Positions 9,053 to 17,893 of a stretch of 64,000 bases of DNA are shown here, piece after piece; the stretch's first letter is position 1; the number at the start of each line of letters is the position of its first letter. The notes under the pieces are model-generated. The model made no database searches, was not told the origin of the DNA, and saw only the letters and a program-made list of their open reading frames with translations. The stretch is taken from contig NZ_RBIL01000003.1 in the NCBI RefSeq assembly GCF_003633755.1, positions 62,001 to 126,000 on the forward strand. Direction: 5' to 3'. Position numbers and translations under genes: made by a program. This DNA comes from Solirubrobacter pauli (GTDB taxonomy: Bacteria > Actinomycetota > Thermoleophilia > Solirubrobacterales > Solirubrobacteraceae).

Positions 9053-10086
9053 TGCGACGCCGGCTCGCGATCGTCGTCTCGGCCCTGGTGCTCGGCGCGC
9101 CGGCCGGCGCACTCGCGCAGCAGCCGCTCGGCCTCGTCGACCAGACGCTGGCCTGGCGGGACCGCGACACGCTTCAGCCGGCCGGTCCGGCGATCGCGGT
9201 CGCGGAGGCGCACACGGCGCCGGTCATGGGCCCGCACGGGCAGCGCTTCGCGCTCGGCGTGTCGTCACCCGGCGAGCCCGGCATCCCGACCACGGGACGC
9301 GGACGGGTCGGCCTGTGGGTCGTCGACGCGCAGCGGCTGCAGCTCCAGCACCAGGTCCGCGCCGGCATCGCCGCCGAGGCGGTCGTGTTCCCGGGGATGA
9401 TCGGCGCGGTGCTGCAGGACGGGACGTTGCTGGTCGTCGACCCCGACAGCGGGCGGATCGTCACCCGGAGACGGGTCGGCTTCTCGTTCGGCACGCCGGA
9501 GGGCGTGCACGTGGCCGGCCGGGGCGTGCTGGTCAACGAGGTCCGGCGCGGGCGCGGCGTCGAGGTGGCGGTCGTGACCGCGAGCGGCCGCGTGCGGACC
9601 CGGTTCGTGCGCCTGCCGGGCGTCCACCGCACGGTCGCGCTCGCGGCCGGCGACGGCCGCGCGTACATCGTCGGCCACCGGCGGATCGCGGTCCTGGACC
9701 CCAGGACGCTGCGCGTGTCCACCCGTCGCTTCGACGGCACGGCGACGAGCGCCGCCTACGCCGACGGCGCGCTCGCGGTCGGCGGTCCGCGCGGCCTGCG
9801 CCTCTACGACACCACCACCTGGCGAGCGCTGGCGCGGGACGAGCGCAGCACGCACGTCTACGCGTCCGGCGGCACGTTCATCGCCGGCGGCGACGGGCGC
9901 GTCTCGGCGCTCACCCGCGACGGGCGGACGGCGTGGAGCACGGCGGGGAACGCGGTGGCGGTCGCGGCTGGGCGCGTCTACGCGAGCCCGGCGGTGCTCG
10001 ACGCCGCCACCGGCCAGCGCGTCGGCACACACCCGGAGACCCACACCGTGCTCCGCGTGGTCGACGTTACGACACCGTCTCGGTGA
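9052..10086 (+). CDS. Secreted protein, probable beta-propeller
   Basis: This is an exported protein of 344 residues with a clear signal peptide (MRRRLAIVVSALVLGAP, cleavage near ALAQ). The mature part is a series of short beta-strand units with repeating phrases such as GTLLVVDPDSGRIVTRR, GRAYIVGHRRIAVLDPRTL, GALAVGGPRGLRLYD and GRVSALTRDGRTAWST. This resembles PQQ/quinoprotein-type propeller blades. No catalytic motif is visible, so a binding or scaffolding role is an inference. The gene ends 20 bp inside the convergent collagen-like gene. Confidence 0.7.
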   Translation: MRRRLAIVVSALVLGAPAGALAQQPLGLVDQTLAWRDRDTLQPAGPAIAVAEAHTAPVMGPHGQRFALGVSSPGEPGIPTTGRGRVGLWVVDAQRLQLQHQVRAGIAAEAVVFPGMIGAVLQDGTLLVVDPDSGRIVTRRRVGFSFGTPEGVHVAGRGVLVNEVRRGRGVEVAVVTASGRVRTRFVRLPGVHRTVALAAGDGRAYIVGHRRIAVLDPRTLRVSTRRFDGTATSAAYADGALAVGGPRGLRLYDTTTWRALARDERSTHVYASGGTFIAGGDGRVSALTRDGRTAWSTAGNAVAVAAGRVYASPAVLDAATGQRVGTHPETHTVLRVVDVTTPSR

Positions 10087-10744
10087 TCGAGCCGACCTGC
10101 AGCGCGGTGATGCGCGTGTTGGACGCGCTGAACTTGACGGCGCCGAAGGCGCAGTCGAGGCTGACCGTGGTCGGTGCCGGGAGCGTCACCGCCCAGGTGA
10201 TGGAGACCGCCTGCTCATGGGAGAGGCCGCCGGAGGCGCTCGCGGCCTTGTAGAGGTGCAGGGTGCGCTGGAACGCCTGGGTGTCGGCGCGCGTGAGGTG
10301 GCATTCGACGCTGCGCGAGACGTCGGCGACGAACGTCACGGGCGCGAGCTCCGTCGAGGCGGTGAGGACGTAGCTGCCGGCCGGCAGGTCGAGGGTGCGG
10401 ATCGTCGCGCCGGAGTCGCAGCCGCCGGCGGGGCAGTTGAGCGTGTTCTGCGTCGCCGAGCGGGCGACGAACGCCTCGGACGGGCCACGCGCGCCGGCCG
10501 GGCCCGCGGGGCCGGCGGGACCGGCAGCGCCCGCGGCACCGGTCGCGCCCGCCGGGCCGGTCTTGCCCAGGAGCGACTTGCGCGCCTTGGCCGACAGGTC
10601 GGCGGCCTCGAGCGAGCCGTTCTTGACCTGCGCGCTGGACTTGATCAGCACCTTGGTGGCCGCCGTCGCGGTGCCGGCGGTCGCGGCGACGAGGGCGATC
10701 ACGGCGACGAGGAGCGCAGGGCTCGAGCGAAGGGTTCGAAGCAT
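10067..10744 (-). CDS. Secreted protein with collagen-like Gly-x-y linker
   Basis: This is a 225-residue exported protein. The N-terminal signal peptide (LLVAVIALVAATAGTATAA) precedes a short helical region. A collagen-like stretch of Gly-Pro-Ala / Gly-Ala-Thr triplets follows at about residues 63-90. The C-terminal beta-rich domain of about 130 residues contains four cysteines (NCPAGGCDSG, VECHL, LDCAF). Proteins of this design are abundant in Solirubrobacterales; their function is unknown. ATG 10744 is chosen over an upstream in-frame ATG because it starts right before the signal peptide. Confidence 0.8.
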   Translation of the reverse strand: MLRTLRSSPALLVAVIALVAATAGTATAATKVLIKSSAQVKNGSLEAADLSAKARKSLLGKTGPAGATGAAGAAGPAGPAGPAGARGPSEAFVARSATQNTLNCPAGGCDSGATIRTLDLPAGSYVLTASTELAPVTFVADVSRSVECHLTRADTQAFQRTLHLYKAASASGGLSHEQAVSITWAVTLPAPTTVSLDCAFGAVKFSASNTRITALQVGSITETVS

Positions 10745-10814
10745 GCCGGGAACTGTCGCCCACGCAGACCGCGCCAACGTCGGGAAGCCGTCCCTGATCT
10801 TTGCGGCGTGCGGT

Positions 10815-10840
10815 CAGCCGAACCCCTCGGGGTGCGGCTG
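10815..10840. repeat. Strong hairpin between divergent genes
   Basis: A 12-bp stem with one mismatch (CAGCCG..CCCC / GGGG..CGGCTG) and a two-base loop lies in the 184-bp gap between the collagen-like gene and the phosphate permease. Both genes start outward from here, so it is more likely regulatory or a leader structure than a terminator. Confidence 0.4.
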
Positions 10841-10928
10841 GGTCGCCGCACCTCACCGGCTGCTCATGGTCGTGAAGGTTCGGTGACCGACCCGCTGGGA
10901 GGCCCGTTCGGCGGGGATGGTCGCGGCC

Positions 10929-12050
10929 ATGAACGACGTCTTGCTGTTCGTCGTGGTGGGGGCCGCGCTGGCGTTCGACTTCACGAACGGGTTCCACGAC
11001 ACCGCGAACGCCATGGCGACCACGATCGCCACGCGTGCCCTGCCCGCCAAGCAGGCCCTCGGGCTCGCCGCCTCGCTGAACTTCGTCGGTGCCTTCCTCT
11101 CGATCAGCGTCGCCGCGACGATCGCGAGCGGGATCGTCGACCAGGGGCAGATCGCGCTGCCGATCATCTTCGCCGGCCTGCTCGGCGCGATCGGCTTCAA
11201 CCTGACGACCTGGTACCTCGGGCTGCCCTCGTCCTCGAGCCACGCCCTGATCGGCGGCATGGTCGGCGCGATGCTCGCCGCGGTCGGGAGCTCCGGCGTG
11301 GAGTGGGCGGGCATCCTGGAGAAGGTGCTGATCCCGGGCGTGTTCGCCGTGGTGATCGCGGGCGCCGTGGCCGTGATCGGCACGAAGATCGCCTACCGGT
11401 TCCTGCGCGACATCGGCGCGGACACGGCCACGCGCGGGTACCGGCTCGGGCAGATCGGCTCCGCGTCGCTCGTGTCGCTCGGCCATGGCACCAACGACGC
11501 GCAGAAGTCGATGGGCATCATCGTCCTCGCCCTCGTCGCCAACGGGAACCTCAGCGCGGACGACTTCACCGTGCCGCTATGGGTGAAGCTCGGCTGCGCG
11601 AGCGCCATCGCCGCGGGCACGTTCATGGGCGGCTGGCGGATCATCGACACGCTCGGCAAGAAGGTCACGGGCGACATCACACCGCCACAGGGCTTCTCGG
11701 CCGAGGCGTCCGGCGCGACGCTGATCCTCGGCTCATCGTACTTCGGCTACCCGCTCTCCACCACGCAGGTGGTCTCCGGTGCCGTCGTCGGCTCGGGGAT
11801 CGGGCGGGGCGAGAGCGAGGTCAACTGGAGCATCGCGGGCCGCATGGGCATCGCCTGGCTGCTGACTCTCCCGGGCGCCGCGGCGGTCGCCGCGGCCGCC
11901 TACGGCGTCGTCTCGGTGCTGGGTGACACGGCCGGCCCGGTCGTCGTCGGCGCGCTCGCGCTGGCGGGCTCGGTCGCGCTGTTCCTCAAGACGCGCCGCG
12001 AGGACTCCACGGACGCGGGCCTCAACGACCTGAAGGCGGTGCCGGCATGA
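10929..12050 (+). CDS. pit: Low-affinity inorganic phosphate transporter (PiT family)
   Basis: This is a cation-coupled phosphate permease of the inner membrane, 373 residues and about 10 TM segments. Both PiT signature copies are present: FTNGFHDTANAMATTI near the N-terminus and GHGTNDAQKSMGII in the second half, the inverted-repeat binding sites for phosphate and cation. ATG 10929 (MNDVLLFVVV) follows a GGCGGGG tract by about 10 bases; ATG 10917 four codons upstream is the alternative. The next gene overlaps by 4 bp (ATGA), giving a three-gene operon to 12804. Confidence 0.92.
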   Translation: MNDVLLFVVVGAALAFDFTNGFHDTANAMATTIATRALPAKQALGLAASLNFVGAFLSISVAATIASGIVDQGQIALPIIFAGLLGAIGFNLTTWYLGLPSSSSHALIGGMVGAMLAAVGSSGVEWAGILEKVLIPGVFAVVIAGAVAVIGTKIAYRFLRDIGADTATRGYRLGQIGSASLVSLGHGTNDAQKSMGIIVLALVANGNLSADDFTVPLWVKLGCASAIAAGTFMGGWRIIDTLGKKVTGDITPPQGFSAEASGATLILGSSYFGYPLSTTQVVSGAVVGSGIGRGESEVNWSIAGRMGIAWLLTLPGAAAVAAAAYGVVSVLGDTAGPVVVGALALAGSVALFLKTRREDSTDAGLNDLKAVPA

Positions 12051-12292
12051 ACGTGCTCGCGGAGCTCGTCGCCTGGGGCGATCTCGGCAAGGTCGTCGCG
12101 GTCGGCCTCCTCGGCGGGGTCGGCCTCGTCGTCACCTGGGGCCTGCTGCTGCTCGGGCTGGAGCGGACGCAGGAGATTCGAGCCGGTGCGCGGACCGGCA
12201 CGGTCGCCGGCTACGGCGCCGTCGCGCTCCTCGGCGCGGTCGGCACGCTCGCGCTGCTGGGCCTGGGGCTATGGGCGATCACGCAGAAGTGA
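12047..12292 (+). CDS. Small two-TM membrane protein in the pit operon
   Basis: This is an 81-residue protein made almost entirely of two hydrophobic segments, at about 14-38 and 55-77, joined by a basic loop (RAGARTG). The function is unknown. It overlaps pit by 4 bp (ATGA), so it is translationally coupled to the phosphate permease and may be an accessory subunit or regulator. Confidence 0.7.
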   Translation: MNVLAELVAWGDLGKVVAVGLLGGVGLVVTWGLLLLGLERTQEIRAGARTGTVAGYGAVALLGAVGTLALLGLGLWAITQK

Positions 12293-12804
12293 CCGCCCCC
12301 ACCCGCGCGCAGCTGAAGGTCCTGCGCCACCTGCACGCCATCCACGAGCGGGAGCGGGCGCTCGTGCCCGAGATCCAGGCGCAGCTCTCCGCCGCTCCGC
12401 CCGGCGGCTACCGCGACGAGCTGGTCGCCCACCTCGACGAGACGCGCGTCCACATCACGGCGCTCGCCGACCGCCTCACCGAGCTCGGGTACCGCAACGG
12501 CTCGGTGCTCTCGGGCGTCGCGTCGCTCGTGCAGGCGGGGCTCGCGCAGGCGACGGCGCGACGGCTCACACCGCTCGACCTGCTGCGGCCGGCCGATCCC
12601 GCCGACCGGATCCTCCAGCGTGCCCGACACGCGGCGGCGGCGCACGCGGCGAACATCGCCGACTACCGGGCGCTGGACCGGATCGCCGGCCACGCGGGCG
12701 ACATCCGCACCCAGGCCCTGGCCGCCCGGCTCGGCGCCCAGGAGCAGGAGCGCTTCGACGCGATCATCGCCGCGATCCCGGCCCTGACGGACGCGCTCGG
12801 ATAG
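12289..12804 (+). CDS. All-helical protein, possibly ferritin-like, in the pit operon
   Basis: This is a soluble protein of 171 residues, almost entirely alpha-helical with regular Glu/His spacing (HAIHERERALVPEI, YRDELVAHLDETRVHITAL, HAANIADYRALDR, LGAQEQERFDAIIAAI). The pattern recalls four-helix ferritin-like/YciE-type proteins, but a metal site cannot be proved by eye. GTG 12289 overlaps the previous stop as GTGA; ATG 12271, six codons upstream, is also possible. In many bacteria a PhoU-like helical protein accompanies pit; this is not obviously PhoU. Confidence 0.65.
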   Translation: MTAPTRAQLKVLRHLHAIHERERALVPEIQAQLSAAPPGGYRDELVAHLDETRVHITALADRLTELGYRNGSVLSGVASLVQAGLAQATARRLTPLDLLRPADPADRILQRARHAAAAHAANIADYRALDRIAGHAGDIRTQALAARLGAQEQERFDAIIAAIPALTDALG

Positions 12805-12894
12805 CCGCTGACACTTCTCGGACCGGGGTGGTGTGCGAACCGCCCCGCCCTGGGCAGCCCGGGCCCAAGTGCACCACAAACCGGAGAAGAGCCG

Positions 12895-14076
12895 ATGAAG
12901 GCAGTGACGTGGCACGGGAAGCGCGACGTGCGCGTGGACACGGTCCCGGACCCGACGATCCAGGAGCCGACGGACGCGATCGTGCGGATCACCTCGTCGG
13001 GGATCTGCGGGTCGGACCTGCACCTGTACGAGACGCTCGGCCCGTTCATGAACGAGGGCGACATCCTCGGCCACGAGCCGATGGGCATCGTCGAGGCGGT
13101 CGGCGCCGGCGCGGGCGACCTGGCCGTCGGCGACCGGGTCGTGATGCCGTTCCAGATCTCGTGCGGGCACTGCTACATGTGCGACCAGCACCTGTACACG
13201 CAGTGCGAGACGACCCAGGTCCGCGAGGAGGGCATGGGCGCCGCGCTGTTCGGGTTCTCCAAGCTCTACGGGGCGGTCGCGGGCGGCCAGGCGGAGCTGC
13301 TGCGCGTGCCGCAGGCGCAGAACACCACGATCAAGGTCCCGCACGGCCCGCCGGACGAGCGGTTCGTCTTCCTCTCGGACGTCCTCCCCACCGCCTGGCA
13401 GGCGGTCGAGTACGCCGCGATCCCCGACGGCGGCACGGTCGTGATCCTCGGGCTCGGCCCGATCGGCGCGATGGCCTCCCGGATCGCCCACCACCGCGGG
13501 CACCGCGTGATCGGCGTCGACCTGGTGCCCGACCGCCTCGCCCGCGAGGCCGCGCGCGGCATCGAGATCGTCGACCTCGCCCTCCACGAGGACGACCTCG
13601 GCGACGTGCTGCGCGAGATGACGGGCGGGCGCGGCCCGGACTCGGTGATCGACGCGGTCGGCATGGAGGCGCACGGCGCGCCGGTCGGCAAGCTCGCGCA
13701 CCAGCTCGTCGGCCTGCTGCCGGACGCCGTCGGCGAGAAGGTGATGGAGCAGGGCGGGATCGACCGGCTCAGCGCGCTGCACGCGTCGATCGACATCGTC
13801 CGCCGCGGCGGCACGATCTCGATCATCGGCGTCTACGGCGGCACCGCCGACCCGATGCCGATGCTCACGCTCTTCGACAAGCAGATCCAGGTCCGCATGG
13901 GCCAGGCCAACGTCAAGCGCTGGGTCGACGACATCATGCCGCTGCTGATGGACGGCGACCCGCTCGACGCGGAGAGCTTCGCGACGCACACGCTGCCGCT
14001 CGACGAGGCGCCCGGCGCCTACGAGATGTTCCAGAAGAAGGAGGACGGCGCGATCAAGATCCTGCTCAAGCCGTAG
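12895..14076 (+). CDS. Zinc-dependent alcohol/formaldehyde dehydrogenase (MDR family)
   Basis: This is a medium-chain dehydrogenase of 393 residues that should oxidise an alcohol or aldehyde adduct with NAD(P). The catalytic zinc ligands appear in GICGSDLH (Cys38) and GHEPMG (His-Glu, about 59-60). The structural-zinc lobe is CGHCYMCDQHLYTQC at about 90-104. The Rossmann motif GLGPIGAMAS follows at about 184-193. The length and the longer insert after the NAD domain fit the glutathione-independent formaldehyde dehydrogenase-like subgroup. A good ribosome site (GGAGAAGAG) precedes ATG 12895. It stands alone, so the substrate is not indicated by context. Confidence 0.88.
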   Translation: MKAVTWHGKRDVRVDTVPDPTIQEPTDAIVRITSSGICGSDLHLYETLGPFMNEGDILGHEPMGIVEAVGAGAGDLAVGDRVVMPFQISCGHCYMCDQHLYTQCETTQVREEGMGAALFGFSKLYGAVAGGQAELLRVPQAQNTTIKVPHGPPDERFVFLSDVLPTAWQAVEYAAIPDGGTVVILGLGPIGAMASRIAHHRGHRVIGVDLVPDRLAREAARGIEIVDLALHEDDLGDVLREMTGGRGPDSVIDAVGMEAHGAPVGKLAHQLVGLLPDAVGEKVMEQGGIDRLSALHASIDIVRRGGTISIIGVYGGTADPMPMLTLFDKQIQVRMGQANVKRWVDDIMPLLMDGDPLDAESFATHTLPLDEAPGAYEMFQKKEDGAIKILLKP

Positions 14077-14117
14077 AACCGAGCAGGAATGGAGAAGCGC
14101 CGGCGGCCCGCCGGCCG

Positions 14118-14130
14118 TAGCCTCGCCGCA
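14118..14130 (+). promoter_or_regulatory. Predicted -10 box for a leaderless transcript
   Basis: TAGCCT at 14118-14123 stands six bases before ATG 14130, the same geometry as at 9040, 34579 and 35199. This would start the mRNA at the ATG itself. Confidence 0.45.
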
Positions 14131-14585
14131 TGACCTACACCGTGGACTTCAAGGACGTCTCGACCGTCGGCCTCGAGGCGTCGCCGCACGCGGACGCGCT
14201 CGCCGGGCTCCGGGCCAACGAGGCTCGCTACTTCAAGAACAAGTACGACCACGAGTTCACGCTGGAGCCCGCGGATGAAGCCGCGGAGACGGTCGCCTGG
14301 GTGCACCGGATCCTCGCCGAGGAGCGGGACCTGTCGATCGCCTCACCGCCGCTGGAGGCGACGGCGTTCGAGGCCGGCGGCATCCGCTTCGCCTACGTGT
14401 TCTACGAGAGCGGCCTGGCGATCAACGTCATGTACGGCCCCGACAAGCGGGCCGTCGGCTTCAAGCTCTCGGACGGGATGGAGATCCCGGAGGAGCTGGC
14501 GGACACGTTCAAGTTCGCGCGCCAGAAGTCCAAGCTCGCCGGGACGATCCGCGGCAGCTTCTTCGTGATCAAGGGCGAGTACTGA
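14130..14585 (+). CDS. Uncharacterised 151-residue soluble protein
   Basis: I do not recognise the family. It is a cytoplasmic-looking protein with no signal or membrane segment. An N-terminal part (residues 1-50) contains EARYFKNKYDHEF. A C-terminal alpha/beta part includes FAYVFYESGLAINVMYGPDKRAV and ends in a basic region (FARQKSKLAGTIRG). Codon use is typical of the genome, so it is probably a real gene. It appears monocistronic: a leaderless-type -10 box precedes it, and a strong hairpin begins right after its stop. Confidence 0.6.
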   Translation: MTYTVDFKDVSTVGLEASPHADALAGLRANEARYFKNKYDHEFTLEPADEAAETVAWVHRILAEERDLSIASPPLEATAFEAGGIRFAYVFYESGLAINVMYGPDKRAVGFKLSDGMEIPEELADTFKFARQKSKLAGTIRGSFFVIKGEY

Positions 14586-14623
14586 CTCGCACGCCCGCTC
14601 ACAGGTGTGAGCGGGCGTGTGAG
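14586..14623 (+). terminator. Perfect long hairpin after the 14130 gene
   Basis: ACGCCCGCTCACA at 14591-14603 and its exact complement at 14606-14618 are separated by GG. The stem extends outward with one wobble pair to about 18 bp. It starts immediately after the stop at 14585. There is no T-run, so intrinsic termination would rest on the stem alone; a role as RNA end protector or regulator of the next gene is also possible. Confidence 0.55.
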
Positions 14624-14667
14624 CGGCGTGCGACCGTGCTGCGAGACGAGTGGCCGAAGTTGAAGCC

Positions 14668-16128
14668 ATGACCACGACCTCGACCGCCTCGCCGTCGCGC
14701 ACGTACACGTCGCTGCGCGCGGCGTGGATCCCACTCGCCGCCCTCTGCCTCGCCTTCTTCGTCGAGATGGTCGACAACACGCTGTTGTCGATCGCGCTGC
14801 CCACGATCGGCCGGGACCTCGGCAGCGGCACGACGGAGCTGCAGTGGGTCACCGGCGCCTATTCACTGACGTTCGGCGGCCTGCTCCTCACGGCCGGATC
14901 GGTGGCCGACCGGCTGGGCCGCCGGCGGGTGCTGCTGGTCGGCCTCGCCGTCTTCGGGCTGCTGAGCCTGTGCGTCGTCTTCGTGTCCAGCGCCGGTGAG
15001 CTGATCGCGCTCCGCGCCGCGCTCGGCCTCGCGGCGGCGGCGATGGCGCCGATCACCAACTCGCTCGTGTTCCGGCTGTTCGATGACAAGGCGCTGCGGA
15101 TGCGCGCGATCACCGTGATGATCGTCGTCGGCATGTCCGGGTTCATCCTCGGCCCGCTGCTGGGCGGCACCGCGCTCGCCCACGTCCGCTGGGAGTGGCT
15201 GCTGCTGATCAACGCGCCGATCGCGCTGATCGCGGCGGTCGGCGTCCGGCTGGGCGTCGCCGCCGACCGCCCGGAGGACCTCACCCACGACCGCCTGGAC
15301 CTCCCGGGCGCCGCGCTCAGCGTCGCCACCATCGGCCTGGCCTGCTACTCGCTCACCAGCGGGGTCGAGCACGGCTGGCTCTCCGCACCGACGGTCGCGT
15401 CCGTTCTCGGTGCCGTCGCGGCCGGGTTCGCCTTCGTGCGCCACGAGCGGCGCACCGCATCACCGATGCTCGACCTGCGCCTGTTCTCCAACGGCACCGT
15501 CCGCGGCGCGGCGATCGCGCAGACCGGGACGTCGATCGCCATGGCCAGCGTGATGTTCGGGCTGATCCTGCACTTCCAGTACGCCTACGGCTGGAGCCCG
15601 GTGAAGGCCGGCCTCGCGAACCTCCCGATCATCGTGACCATGCTCGTCGCCACGCCGCTGTCCGAGGCACTCGCCAAGCGGTACGGCCACCGGATCGCCT
15701 GCGTGATCGGCGCCGCGCTGCTCGCCACCGCGCTCGCCGGCCTGTCCTGGGGCGTCGGCCACGGCTACTTCCCGATCGCGGTCTCGATGGTGCTGATGAC
15801 CGTCGGGCTGCGCACCGTGATGACGATCTGCGCCGTCGCCCTGATCGACGCGATGCCGAGCAACCGCACCTCGATCGGCGCCGCGCTCAACGACACCGCG
15901 CAGGAGGTCGGCACCAGCGTCGGCACCGCGCTGGTCGGCACGCTGATCGCCGCGCTCGTGACCACCCAGCTGCCGGTCGGCACGTGGAGCGCTGACCTCG
16001 TCGCCTCGTTCTTCCACGGCGAGCAGATCACCTACGGCATCCTCGCGGTGATCGTCGGCCTGGTCGCCGGCGGCGGCGCGCTGACGCTGACCGACTCGCG
16101 CAGCGTCGAGGAGCCGGCGATGGCCTAG
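14668..16128 (+). CDS. MFS multidrug exporter (DHA2 / 14-TM type)
   Basis: This is a proton-driven drug exporter of the inner membrane, 486 residues with about 14 hydrophobic segments. Motif A appears as GSVADRLGRRRVLLVG after TM2. A motif C-like glycine-rich helix (GMSGFILGPLLGGTAL) lies in TM5, the antiporter signature. ATG 14668 is used rather than GTG 14650 because GAAG lies just ahead and the hydrophilic leader is then of normal length. The substrate is unknown. It ends 4 bp inside the convergent sensor kinase gene. Confidence 0.88.
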   Translation: MTTTSTASPSRTYTSLRAAWIPLAALCLAFFVEMVDNTLLSIALPTIGRDLGSGTTELQWVTGAYSLTFGGLLLTAGSVADRLGRRRVLLVGLAVFGLLSLCVVFVSSAGELIALRAALGLAAAAMAPITNSLVFRLFDDKALRMRAITVMIVVGMSGFILGPLLGGTALAHVRWEWLLLINAPIALIAAVGVRLGVAADRPEDLTHDRLDLPGAALSVATIGLACYSLTSGVEHGWLSAPTVASVLGAVAAGFAFVRHERRTASPMLDLRLFSNGTVRGAAIAQTGTSIAMASVMFGLILHFQYAYGWSPVKAGLANLPIIVTMLVATPLSEALAKRYGHRIACVIGAALLATALAGLSWGVGHGYFPIAVSMVLMTVGLRTVMTICAVALIDAMPSNRTSIGAALNDTAQEVGTSVGTALVGTLIAALVTTQLPVGTWSADLVASFFHGEQITYGILAVIVGLVAGGGALTLTDSRSVEEPAMA

Positions 16129-17207
16129 AAGGCCACCGTCACGCGCAGGCCGCCCTCGGGGCGGGGGTCGAGCTTGAGCGTGCCGTCGTGGGCCTCGGCG
16201 ATGCTCTTGACGATCGCCAGGCCGAGGCCGACGCCGGCGTGGTCGGTGTGGAGCCGCTCGGAGCCGCGGCGAAACGGCTCGACGAGCGTCGCCACCAGCT
16301 GCGGTGACAGCACCTCGCCGGTGTTCTCCACCGTCAGCAGCGCGCGCTCGCCCTCGGTGGCGGTCGTCACCCACACGTTCCCGCCGGCGACGTTGTGGAC
16401 GATCGCGTTGTGCACGAGGTTCGTGGTCAGCTGCAGCAGCAGCGCGTGCGAGCCGACCGCCGGCGTCAGCTCGCCGGCGGTCTCGACGGTCAGGCCCCGC
16501 TCCTCCGCGAGCGGCAGCAGCGTCTCCACGGCCTCCTCGGCGATCAGCGACAGGTCGACGGGCTCGCGGACGAACGACCGCTGGTCGGCGCGGCTGAGCA
16601 GCAGCAGCGCCTCGGTCAGGTCGATCGCGCGTGTGTTGACCGCACGCAGGCGCTCGACGAGCTCGCCGTGGTCGCTCCCGCCGTCCCTGCGCGCCACGTC
16701 CAGCAGCGTCTGCGTGATCGCCAGCGGCGTGCGCAGCTCGTGCGAGGCGTTGGCGGCGAAGCGCTGCTGCTCGGCGACGTGGGCTTCGAGCCGCGCGAGC
16801 ATGCCGTCGAACGCGTCGGCGAGCTCGCGGAACTCGTCCTTGCGGCCTTCGAGCGCGATGCGGTGCGACAGCGACCCGGTGGCGGCCACGCGCGTCGCGT
16901 CGGTGATCCGGGTCAGCGGCGCGAGCATGCGGCCGGCGAGGAACCAGCCGCCGAGCAGGCTGAAGACGAGCAGGAACCCCATCACCGCGGCCGCTCGCGG
17001 AGCGAACACGCGCAGCAGGCCGGATCGGACCGGGAAGACGCCGTTGTTGTCGAGCCGGTCCGCGTTGATCAGCATCGCCCGGTCGGGGACGTAGCGCAGC
17101 AGGAACAGCCACACCGCGCCCAGCAGCAGCGCGCCGGCGACCATCAGGAACCCCGCGTAGCTGAGCGTGAGCTTGAGGCGGACGCTCAGGCCGGGCGCCC
17201 TATCCAC
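16125..17207 (-). CDS. Two-component sensor histidine kinase
   Basis: This is a membrane sensor kinase of 360 residues. TM1 is at about 14-37, a short exported loop follows, and TM2 is at about 72-92. A HAMP linker (LAGRMLAPLTRITDATRVAA) comes next. HisKA has the phospho-accepting His in ASHELRTPLAITQ (about residue 155). The ATPase domain has the N box NLVHNAIVHN and G box GVGLGLAIVKSIAEAHDG. The sensing loop is only about 35 residues, so the signal may be read within or near the membrane, as in intramembrane-sensing kinases. The gene overlaps the regulator by 8 bp. It lies opposite a VanY/ABC operon that it may control. Confidence 0.92.
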   Translation of the reverse strand: MDRAPGLSVRLKLTLSYAGFLMVAGALLLGAVWLFLLRYVPDRAMLINADRLDNNGVFPVRSGLLRVFAPRAAAVMGFLLVFSLLGGWFLAGRMLAPLTRITDATRVAATGSLSHRIALEGRKDEFRELADAFDGMLARLEAHVAEQQRFAANASHELRTPLAITQTLLDVARRDGGSDHGELVERLRAVNTRAIDLTEALLLLSRADQRSFVREPVDLSLIAEEAVETLLPLAEERGLTVETAGELTPAVGSHALLLQLTTNLVHNAIVHNVAGGNVWVTTATEGERALLTVENTGEVLSPQLVATLVEPFRRGSERLHTDHAGVGLGLAIVKSIAEAHDGTLKLDPRPEGGLRVTVAF

Positions 17208-17874
17208 CCTCGCTCCCGGTCGCGATCCGGTAGCCCGAGCCGGCCACGGTGGCGATGATCCACGGCTCGCCGAGGCGCTTGCGCAGGCCGGAGACCGTGA
17301 TCCGCACGGCGTTGGTGAACGGGTTGGCGTTCTCGTCCCAGGCGCGTTCGAGCAGCTCCTCCGCGCTGACGACGCCGCCCTCCGCGGCGACGAGCACCTC
17401 GAGCACGGCGAACTGCTTGCGCGTGAGCGCGACGTACCGGCCGTCGCGGAACACCTCGCGCCGGAACGGGTCCAGCCGCAGCCCCGCGAGCTCGCGCACC
17501 GGCGGCCGGTTGTGCGCGCGCCGGCGGTCCAGCGCGCGCAGGCGCAGGACGAGCTCCTGGAGCTCGAACGGCTTCGTCAGGTAGTCGTCGGCGCCGAGCT
17601 CGAACCCGGAGGCCTTGTCGTCGAGCCGGTCGGCGGCGGTCAGCATCAGGATCGGCATGCCGCTGCCGGAGGCGACGATCCGCCGGGCGACCTCGTCGCC
17701 GCTCGGGCCGGGGATGTCGCGGTCGAGCACCGCGATGTCGTAGGTGTTGACGGCGAGCTGCTCCAGCGCGGTGTCGCCGTCGCCCGCGATGTCCGCCGCG
17801 ATCGCTTCCAGGCGGAGCCCGTCACGGATGGCCTCGGCCATCAGGGGCTCGTCCTCGACGAGCAGCACACGCAT
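17200..17874 (-). CDS. OmpR-family response regulator
   Basis: This is a 224-residue DNA-binding regulator, first gene of the two-component operon. The receiver domain has acidic pocket residues (VEDE at 7-10), a phosphorylation Asp in YDIAVLDRDIPG (about residue 51), Thr in MLTAADR, and the conserved Lys in YLTKPFE. The C-terminal winged helix (about 125-220) contains LTRKQFAVLEVL and TVSGLRKRLG. It should bind direct repeats spaced about 11 bp, and exactly such a repeat lies 20-39 bp upstream of its own start (17894-17913). Confidence 0.93.
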   Translation of the reverse strand: MRVLLVEDEPLMAEAIRDGLRLEAIAADIAGDGDTALEQLAVNTYDIAVLDRDIPGPSGDEVARRIVASGSGMPILMLTAADRLDDKASGFELGADDYLTKPFELQELVLRLRALDRRRAHNRPPVRELAGLRLDPFRREVFRDGRYVALTRKQFAVLEVLVAAEGGVVSAEELLERAWDENANPFTNAVRITVSGLRKRLGEPWIIATVAGSGYRIATGSEGG

Positions 17875-17893
17875 GCCCCGAGGCTAACGAGCG

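Noticed and set aside
7890-10253. 787-residue forward open frame across the MATE gene
   Set aside because: The composition is Arg/Asp/His-rich nonsense; the reverse strand encodes the 12-TM MATE protein, and from 9052 another forward frame encodes a proper secreted protein.
10459-10560. Tandem GC-rich repeats resembling a CRISPR or minisatellite
   Set aside because: They are Gly-Pro-Ala codon repeats of the collagen-like linker; no spaced identical repeats exist. No CRISPR array was seen anywhere in the window.
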